This document shows, piece after piece, positions 5,892 through 10,989 of a DNA stretch of 10,989 nt. The notes under the pieces are model-generated. The model was not told where the DNA came from. It did no database searches and saw nothing but the letters and a program-made list of their open reading frames with translations. Numbering within the stretch: position 1 is the first letter of the stretch; each line of letters begins with the position of its first letter. Origin of the DNA: an uncultured Prevotella sp. (GTDB taxonomy: Bacteria > Bacteroidota > Bacteroidia > Bacteroidales > Bacteroidaceae); the NCBI GenBank assembly GCA_900550635.1, contig URSZ01000082.1, positions 1 through 10,989 of the forward strand, read 5' to 3'. The position numbers were made by a program, and so were the translations under genes.

Positions 5892-6108
5892 TTTTAACCC
5901 AAATCGGGCATTAGACTTCGGGCAGATTGTCTGTTTATGTCAGGCAGGTTACTTTACGCTTGGCCGAAAGCGTGGCGGGCCACGTTTAGGACAAGCGGAG
6001 AGAAAGATGCCGGCAGAAACGGGTAAGATGCCCGGAGAGCCTGCTCGTGCCGGCTTATAATTGGCGATTCATTATTTATTTGCGTTCTAATGACGATTTG
6101 GGTTTAAG
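5892..6108. repeat. Widely spaced inverted repeat, arms of about 23 bases
   Basis: The left arm (5892-5914) contains AACCCAAATCG followed by CATTAGA. The right arm (6086-6108), read on the - strand, contains AAACCCAAATCG followed by TCATTAGA. They agree at about 20 positions, allowing one gap and a few mismatches. The 171 bases between hold several short hairpins. This could be a small non-autonomous element, a structured RNA, or an extragenic repeat; no transposase or clear target duplication is seen. Confidence 0.65.
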
Positions 6109-6136
6109 CCGCAACGGTTTTTATTGCAAAATATGT

Positions 6137-6144
6137 TAACTTTG
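6137..6144 (+). promoter_or_regulatory. Putative -7 element for the GLUG protein gene
   Basis: TAACTTTG followed by CAAC matches TAnnTTTG and is the best such box on this strand before the gene. No convincing -33 element lies 19-21 bases upstream. If used, transcription starts near 6151 with a leader of about 380 bases. Confidence 0.35.
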
Positions 6145-6165
6145 CAACTGCCTGTACTACGCCGT

Positions 6166-6205
6166 GGCCGCTAAGCGGCCGGGCGGGAAAGGGCACATAT
6201 ATGTG
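6166..6205 (+). repeat. Hairpin and palindrome in the leader of the GLUG gene
   Basis: GGCCGC (6166-6171) pairs with GCGGCC (6175-6180) around TAA. CACATATATGTG (6194-6205) is a perfect 12-base palindrome. Both lie just downstream of the putative -7 box, so they could act as a 5' RNA structure or a protein-binding site. Confidence 0.5.
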
Positions 6206-6530
6206 AAAGGCGTTTACATGGCGCTTTGTTCTTGACACTCTGAAACTTCGCAACTTTCAATTACCGTCGGGAACATGGCAACGGTAGATGTCCGTGGGTA
6301 TGTATTAAAGTATCGGCGTGTATGCTCCGCACTACGGCGGCATACTTTGTCGGCATACATATCGGCGTGGGCTTCTGCGTTGCTCGTTCAGACGGTAATG
6401 GGCAATGCGAAGGCCTCAGAGTGTCGGGACGGGCAACAGGTACAGACTCCCGCGCTTTTTCTGTATGTAACAATCCATTATTTTTTAAACCAACCGGCCC
6501 CGGGAGCCTGCCGGCAAAACAAAAAATGCA

Positions 6531-9500
6531 ATGAGAAAAATGTACTTAAAGAACCTGTTCGCGGCCATTTGCTGTACCGTGATACCAATCGGCATGTCGG
6601 CACAGTTCAGCGGTTCGGGCAGTGGTACGAAGGATGACCCCTACCGCATTTTCAATGCCGACCAGCTGAACCAGGTAAGAAACTTCGTAGGAAAAACGGA
6701 TGTGTACTTCTCGCTCGAAGCCGATATAGACATGACGCAATGGATTGCCGAGAACAACCCCTCGCAAGGCTGGACGCCTATTGGGGATAATGAATCCAGC
6801 TTTAAAGGTAAATTCTATGGAAACGGACACACCATAAGTAACCTTTGGGTAAACCGCCCCAATACTGATTATATAGGACTGTTCGGATATATCAGCACCG
6901 GTACTGATATACAAAACCTGAAATTGGAAAATGCAGACTATGTAGGCAAAGATTATGTGGGAGGAATTGTTGGATATTTCGACGACGCAGACACTATAAA
7001 ATCATGTACTTTCAAAGGTGAAATATCCGGTCTAAATTACATTGGTGGTATTTGTGGTTATGCACGTTGCTATAATTCCTATTACGGCAACATCATCAGC
7101 TGCTATTCATACAACCTTATAAACGGAAAGGACTATATCGGCGGTATTTGCGGATATGTTTATTTAAGCAACAGAGGCAACATCACTACCTCCGACTGTT
7201 ATTCATACAACCATATAAGCGGGAATGATTACATTGGAGGAATTTGTGGTTATGTTCAAATTAATAGCAGCAATAATTCCGGCAGCGCAAATATCACTAC
7301 TTCCGGTTGCTATTCATACAATCATATAAACGGAAATGACTACGTTGGTGGTATTTGCGGCTATGTTTATTCCCATGGCAATGATGCCAATAAAATTACC
7401 ATCTCAAGTTGCTTCACTACAGGTAGAATTAAAGGTAGCGAATCTCTTGGAGGAATCGCAGGTTACAACAAAAATGATGATAGTTATAACCATTCATATA
7501 TCGAAAAATGTTATTCAAACAATTCTATAGAAGGCAAAAACCTCGTAGGTGGAATCATTGGTTATGCGGGAGGAAATAATATTAGAATATGGAGAAATGT
7601 ATCAGCGAACGAAAGGATCTCGTCCGATAAAAATGTATATAGAATAGGCTCTGGCGGCGATTTTGACAACAACCTCGCATGGGTACTTACGCAAATGTTA
7701 CTAAATGGCGCAAAGCAGCCTATTCCCGACGACAGCGGAGCAAATGGTACGAGCACAGGTCTTTCGACATTGAAACTGCAAGCCACATACGAGGGCTTGG
7801 GCTGGGACTTTGCCGACACGTGGCAGATTGAGGAGACAGAGGGATTCCCGTACTTCAAGAACCAAACGGCCCCCGCTTCATTTACGCAAACATTGAAAAC
7901 GGGAAACACTTCCCTTTCGGGACAATGCACTAGTGGTGCGACCGTAATTGTTTTCATCGGCGATAAGGTCTACACCACGCAAGCTGCCGGAAATATCTGG
8001 AACCTCATGCTTGACGAACCCTTGCAGGCCGGCAACGTGGTAAATATAATCGTGCAGGCCGAAGGCAAAATGCCTTCATACATTATAAGCCAGACCGTGA
8101 GCCTTGCCGGCAGCGGTACTGAAAGCGACCCGTTCGTAATCTCCACGCCGGAAGACATGCAGGCTATTTCATCTGACAATACCGAAAACGCTTGCTACAA
8201 ACTCGCTAACGACATAGACCTCACCGAATGGATAGAAACCAACAGCTCCACCGACGGGTGGATTCCCGTAACGCTGCGCGGCACATTAGACGGCGACGGG
8301 CACACGATAAGCGGCCTTTGGTGTAACGCCGAGAACGGAGGTTTGTTCGACAAGCTCGTACCGGGTGCAGCGGTTAAAAACGTCAAGGTAAGTATAGCCG
8401 ACGGCAAAGCCGTTCAAGGCAACACCTCCGTCGGCGGAATAGTGGCTGACAACATGGGAACCGTTACGCGCTGCATGGTAACAGGTGAGATAGAAGGCGG
8501 ATCCACAGCTGGCGGTATTGCAGGGCAGAACAGCGGCAGCATATCTGAATGTTATTCTTCGGGCAGTGTCGTGTCGTCTATGGCAAATTCTAAATTAGGT
8601 GGTATTGTTGGAGAAAACCAAAGCGGCGGCAAAACGATAGACTGTTACAGCACGGCCGACATAACCACAACGGGCGACAATTCGTATGCGGCTGGCATTG
8701 CTGGTTATAACAGCGGCACAATAGAAAAATGCTATGCTGGTGGCAGTATATACGGTTCTGTCGTTGCCGGTATTTGTGGTTACGGCTCTGGTGCGGAAGC
8801 ACAGGTTAAAAACTGCGTGGCGGTAAACAAGTATCTTTCGGCCACAAAATCGGCGCTGCGCATTTTAGGAGGCTACAACGCCAATGCAAACGCCCCCGCA
8901 ACAACTGATAACTACGCTTTCGAGGGAATGCCTGTTTCAGTGAACAACATACCACAAAAAATATATGACGACCCGCTCAACGGAACTACAAAGACAATAG
9001 ACGAACTCCATACGAAAGCTACCTACGAAGCGTTGGGTTGGGACATGGAAAACCTCTGGAAAATCGACGAAGGCTCGTCGCTACCATATTTTGAGGTATT
9101 CTCCGTACCTGTTTCCGAAATTTCCTTGGACAAGACGGAGGCTACGTTAGAGAGGCAGTCTACATTGCAACTCACTGCAACCGTACTGCCCGAGGATTGC
9201 TGGAACAACACTGTAATATGGACGAGCGACAACGAAAGCGTAGCCATAGTTGACGGGGACGGGTTGGTTACAGCCGTAGGTATCGGAGAGGCTAACATAA
9301 CGGCTACCGCTGCTGACGGTTCGGGCGTGACAGCCACTTGCAAGGTTACAGTTTCGCCGAAACTTGTGACTTCCGTAACACTCAACAAAAACGAACTTAC
9401 GATTGAAAAGAGCTTTACTGCACAACTCGCAGCAACCGTAGCGCCGGACGACGCAGACGACCTCGGCTTGATATGGACGAGCGACAACGAGGAAGTAGCA

Positions 9501-9833
9501 ACCGTTGACGAGAACGGATTGGTTACGGCTGTAGGTGAAGGGACGGCAACGATTACGGCCACGGCTAACGACGGCAGCGGCGTATCGGCCTCGTGCGTGG
9601 TGACGGTTACTTTCATCGACGGCATTGCCGACATTGAAACGAGCAAGGTAACAGTGCTTGCCGCTAACGGCAGGATAACCGTCTCGGGTAAAGAGCAGGA
9701 CGAAACCGTTTTGGTTTACGACACGGGCGGACGGTTGCTGTACCAAGGCGAGAGCGACGTTATCGACGTGCCCCGCAAAGCCATGTACATAGTAACGGTA
9801 AGCGGAAAGAGCTACAAGGTTATCGTGCCGTAA
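6531..9833 (+). CDS. Large secreted GLUG-repeat/BIG2 protein with a T9SS-like C-terminal domain
   Basis: 1100 residues. A signal peptide (basic MRK, hydrophobic stretch, G-M-S-A then Gln25) suggests cleavage after Ala24. The body has two parallel modules. Module 1 (about 27-444): GSGTKDDPYRIF, DIDMTQW, GNGHTISNLW, a GLUG array of seven GG-I-x-GY motifs (144, 172, 204, 236, 273, 307, 340), then ATYEGLGWDF and PYF. Residues about 450-525 look like a small Ig-type linker. Module 2 (about 527-854) repeats the plan: GSGTESDPFVI, DIDLTEW, GDGHTISGLW, five GLUG-like motifs (635, 661, 690, 721, 747), then ATYEALGWDM and PYF. Two BIG2 domains (about 861-942 and 946-1028) share WTSDNE and GLVTAVG. Residues about 1032-1100 (VYDTGGRLLYQG, ending GKSYKVIVP) resemble a type A type IX secretion sorting domain. 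GLUG and BIG2 proteins are typically cell-surface or adhesin-like; the ligand is unknown. ATG 6540 is an alternative start. Monocistronic. Confidence 0.9.
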   Translation: MRKMYLKNLFAAICCTVIPIGMSAQFSGSGSGTKDDPYRIFNADQLNQVRNFVGKTDVYFSLEADIDMTQWIAENNPSQGWTPIGDNESSFKGKFYGNGHTISNLWVNRPNTDYIGLFGYISTGTDIQNLKLENADYVGKDYVGGIVGYFDDADTIKSCTFKGEISGLNYIGGICGYARCYNSYYGNIISCYSYNLINGKDYIGGICGYVYLSNRGNITTSDCYSYNHISGNDYIGGICGYVQINSSNNSGSANITTSGCYSYNHINGNDYVGGICGYVYSHGNDANKITISSCFTTGRIKGSESLGGIAGYNKNDDSYNHSYIEKCYSNNSIEGKNLVGGIIGYAGGNNIRIWRNVSANERISSDKNVYRIGSGGDFDNNLAWVLTQMLLNGAKQPIPDDSGANGTSTGLSTLKLQATYEGLGWDFADTWQIEETEGFPYFKNQTAPASFTQTLKTGNTSLSGQCTSGATVIVFIGDKVYTTQAAGNIWNLMLDEPLQAGNVVNIIVQAEGKMPSYIISQTVSLAGSGTESDPFVISTPEDMQAISSDNTENACYKLANDIDLTEWIETNSSTDGWIPVTLRGTLDGDGHTISGLWCNAENGGLFDKLVPGAAVKNVKVSIADGKAVQGNTSVGGIVADNMGTVTRCMVTGEIEGGSTAGGIAGQNSGSISECYSSGSVVSSMANSKLGGIVGENQSGGKTIDCYSTADITTTGDNSYAAGIAGYNSGTIEKCYAGGSIYGSVVAGICGYGSGAEAQVKNCVAVNKYLSATKSALRILGGYNANANAPATTDNYAFEGMPVSVNNIPQKIYDDPLNGTTKTIDELHTKATYEALGWDMENLWKIDEGSSLPYFEVFSVPVSEISLDKTEATLERQSTLQLTATVLPEDCWNNTVIWTSDNESVAIVDGDGLVTAVGIGEANITATAADGSGVTATCKVTVSPKLVTSVTLNKNELTIEKSFTAQLAATVAPDDADDLGLIWTSDNEEVATVDENGLVTAVGEGTATITATANDGSGVSASCVVTVTFIDGIADIETSKVTVLAANGRITVSGKEQDETVLVYDTGGRLLYQGESDVIDVPRKAMYIVTVSGKSYKVIVP

Positions 9834-9865
9834 AGGTAAAAGATTAGCTTGCCTGTAAAAGGCAG

Positions 9866-9908
9866 AAACAAGACCGGCGGAGTCTTAAAGGCTCCGCCGG
9901 TCTTGTTT
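9866..9908. terminator. Terminator between the GLUG gene and fcl
   Basis: A perfect 17-base-pair stem, AAACAAGACCGGCGGAG (9866-9882) with its complement at 9892-9908, around a 9-base loop. T-rich sequence follows on the + strand. It lies 32 bases after the GLUG stop and 70 bases beyond the convergent fcl stop, so it probably serves both. Confidence 0.9.
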
Positions 9909-9977
9909 GTTGTAAAATCTTTTTGCCCGGATACAAACCCAAAAGATTACGGGCCGGACATCATGAAGAATTATCTG

Positions 9978-10989
9978 CTACCTTACGATGATTTCTTTAT
10001 CTTTTACCGTAAGGGAATGCAGATACCACTTATATAAGAGTACGACACCTTGGTCGATTTCAACTTTGTGGTGCCAGCCCAAGTTGTGCAATTTGGTTAC
10101 GTCGGTAAGTTTGCGCATTGTGCCGTCGGGATGAACGCCGTCGAAGTTTATACAGCCCATATAGCCCACTGCGTTTTTTACCAGTTCGGTAAGGGCGGCT
10201 ATGGTGAGTTCCTTGCCTGTACCGATGTTTATGTGGCAGTTGCGAATGTCCTTTGCGCCGGCTTGGTAAGTGTCCTTGAAGTCCACGTTTTCCATGACAA
10301 AGACGCTGGCGTCTGCCATATCCTCGCTCCAAAGGAATTCGCGCAGCGGTGTTCCCGTTCCCCACAGGTTGAGTTCCTTGGCGGTAATGCCGTATTTGCC
10401 CAGAACATTTATAATGTCGCACAAAGGTGCCGTTCCGTCAACGCCCTCGACGGGACGTACATTCAAGTCGAGGCGCAAATCGTCTTCGCGCCCTTCGTTC
10501 AAACAATTTGCAAGGTGTATCTTCCTGACTATGGAAGGCACCACGTGCCCGTTTTCCAAATGGAAATTGTCGTTAGGGCCATACAGGTTCGTGGGCATTA
10601 CCGCTATGTAGTTCGTGCCGTACTCGAGGTTGAAACTCTCGCACATCTTAAGCCCCGCAATTTTGGCTATCGCATAGGGTTCGTTTGTGTACTCAAGCGG
10701 AGAAGTCAACAGCACGTCCTCTTTCATAGGCTGAGGCGCGTTGCGGGGATATATGCACGTTGAGCCCAGGAACAGCAGCTTCTTCACATCGTGGCGGAAG
10801 CTCTCGCCTATAACGTTTTGCTGTATCTGCAAATTGCGGTAAATGAAATCCGCGCGGTATTTGCTGTTCGCCATTATGCCTCCCACGAAAGCCGCTGCCA
10901 AAACAACGTATTCAGGACGCTCCGCGTCGAAGAAATCGCGTACTGCCGCGCCGTCGAGCAAATCGAGCTCAGAGTGCGTGCGGCCTACC
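9978..10989 (-). CDS. fcl: GDP-L-fucose synthase (N-terminus outside window)
   Basis: Partial: 336 residues are visible, ending at TAG (9978-9980) and open to the right edge. The TTG at 10959-10961 is an internal Leu; the frame continues upstream as VGRTHSELD, matching the family before LLDGAAVRDFF. About 30 residues with the Rossmann nucleotide-binding motif are missing. The enzyme is an NADPH-dependent epimerase/reductase of the SDR family that makes GDP-L-fucose from GDP-4-keto-6-deoxymannose, for capsule, O-antigen or glycoprotein fucosylation. Visible signatures are VVLAAAFVGGIMANS, LFLGSTCIYP, the catalytic Y-x3-K in EPYAIAKIAG, MPTNLYGPNDNF, and GTGTPLREFLW. A longer insertion than in E. 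coli lies before that last motif (NEGREDDLRLDLNVRPV to NVLGKYGITA), as in the long form found in Bacteroides. The partner gmd would be expected nearby to the right but is not seen. Confidence 0.94.
   Translation of the reverse strand, partial: VGRTHSELDLLDGAAVRDFFDAERPEYVVLAAAFVGGIMANSKYRADFIYRNLQIQQNVIGESFRHDVKKLLFLGSTCIYPRNAPQPMKEDVLLTSPLEYTNEPYAIAKIAGLKMCESFNLEYGTNYIAVMPTNLYGPNDNFHLENGHVVPSIVRKIHLANCLNEGREDDLRLDLNVRPVEGVDGTAPLCDIINVLGKYGITAKELNLWGTGTPLREFLWSEDMADASVFVMENVDFKDTYQAGAKDIRNCHINIGTGKELTIAALTELVKNAVGYMGCINFDGVHPDGTMRKLTDVTKLHNLGWHHKVEIDQGVVLLYKWYLHSLTVKDKEIIVR

Larger units (their letters stand above)
5553..6530. other. 978-base region without a convincing gene
   Basis: Between nadD and the GLUG protein I find no reading frame with recognisable protein features. 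It holds, in order: a GC-rich imperfect hairpin just after nadD (about 5554-5576), a terminator (5612-5641), 21-base repeats (5684-5746), a leftward -7-like box (5868-5875), and one arm of an inverted repeat (5892-5914). Then comes a stretch of small GC-rich hairpins (for example GTGG/CCAC near 5971, GCCGGCA/TGCCGGC near 6009-6055), the other arm (6086-6108), a rightward -7 box (6137-6144) and a probable long leader. The motif TTTTTTGTCCGT occurs at 5636-5647 and again at 5809-5820. Open frames here are short and have atypical composition. Confidence 0.6.

Noticed and set aside
5689..6060. 123-residue + strand frame in the gene-free region
   Set aside because: Begins inside the 21-base repeats, continues through hairpins and one inverted-repeat arm, and has no domain, ribosome site or typical composition.
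6275..6637. 120-residue + strand frame running into the GLUG gene start
   Set aside because: Overlaps the signal peptide coding region in another frame and has no protein features.
9023..9746. Two long - strand frames opposite the BIG2 region
   Set aside because: Ser/Thr/Val-rich reading produced by the repetitive BIG2 codons; the sense frame has clear domains and a sorting-type C-terminus.
10050..10763. 237-residue + strand frame opposite fcl
   Set aside because: fcl motifs are intact on the - strand; this frame has no recognisable features.
10959..10961. TTG as the start of fcl
   Set aside because: The frame remains open upstream with family-matching residues (VGRTHSELD) to the window edge, so the gene is simply cut off.

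Overview
The window reads as chromosomal DNA from a member of the Bacteroidota, most likely order Bacteroidales. Four things point there. Promoter-like TAnnTTTG elements lie upstream of several genes in place of sigma-70 boxes. The gene order yicC-gmk-nadD is familiar from that group. A large secreted protein carries GLUG repeats, BIG2 domains and a C-terminal domain like the type IX secretion sorting signal. The GDP-fucose synthase has the long form with an internal insertion. Genus cannot be fixed from the sequence alone.

Layout, left to right. (1) The C-terminal end of a DedA-family membrane protein (+) and a HAD-family phosphatase (-) converge on one bidirectional terminator. (2) A lipoprotein with a degenerate NlpE-like domain (+) has an imperfect inverted repeat in its upstream region and a strong terminator. 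(3) queD and queE (-) form a two-gene unit for the queuosine/7-deazaguanine pathway. (4) Divergent from them is a yicC-gmk-nadD unit (+) joining RNA turnover, GMP phosphorylation and NAD synthesis; gmk and nadD overlap by 4 bases, and a terminator follows. (5) A stretch of about 980 bases (5553-6530) holds no gene I can defend. It contains 21-base palindromic tandem repeats, a widely spaced inverted repeat of about 23 bases, several hairpins and a probable long leader. (6) A 1100-residue secreted GLUG/BIG2 protein (+) is built as two parallel modules. (7) A 17-base-pair terminator separates it from the 3' part of a GDP-L-fucose synthase gene (-), which runs off the right edge.

The genes do not form one pathway. 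This is mostly housekeeping chromosome (phosphatase, queuosine, nucleotide and cofactor synthesis, nucleotide-sugar synthesis) with two envelope proteins of less certain role: the NlpE-like lipoprotein and the GLUG protein. Base composition differs visibly: yicC-gmk-nadD is GC-rich, while the left third and the first GLUG array are AT-richer.

I see no clear new defence, mobile or biosynthetic system. The places most worth a second look are the gene-free region 5553-6530, the rearranged NlpE-like lipoprotein, and the repeat arrays of the GLUG protein.
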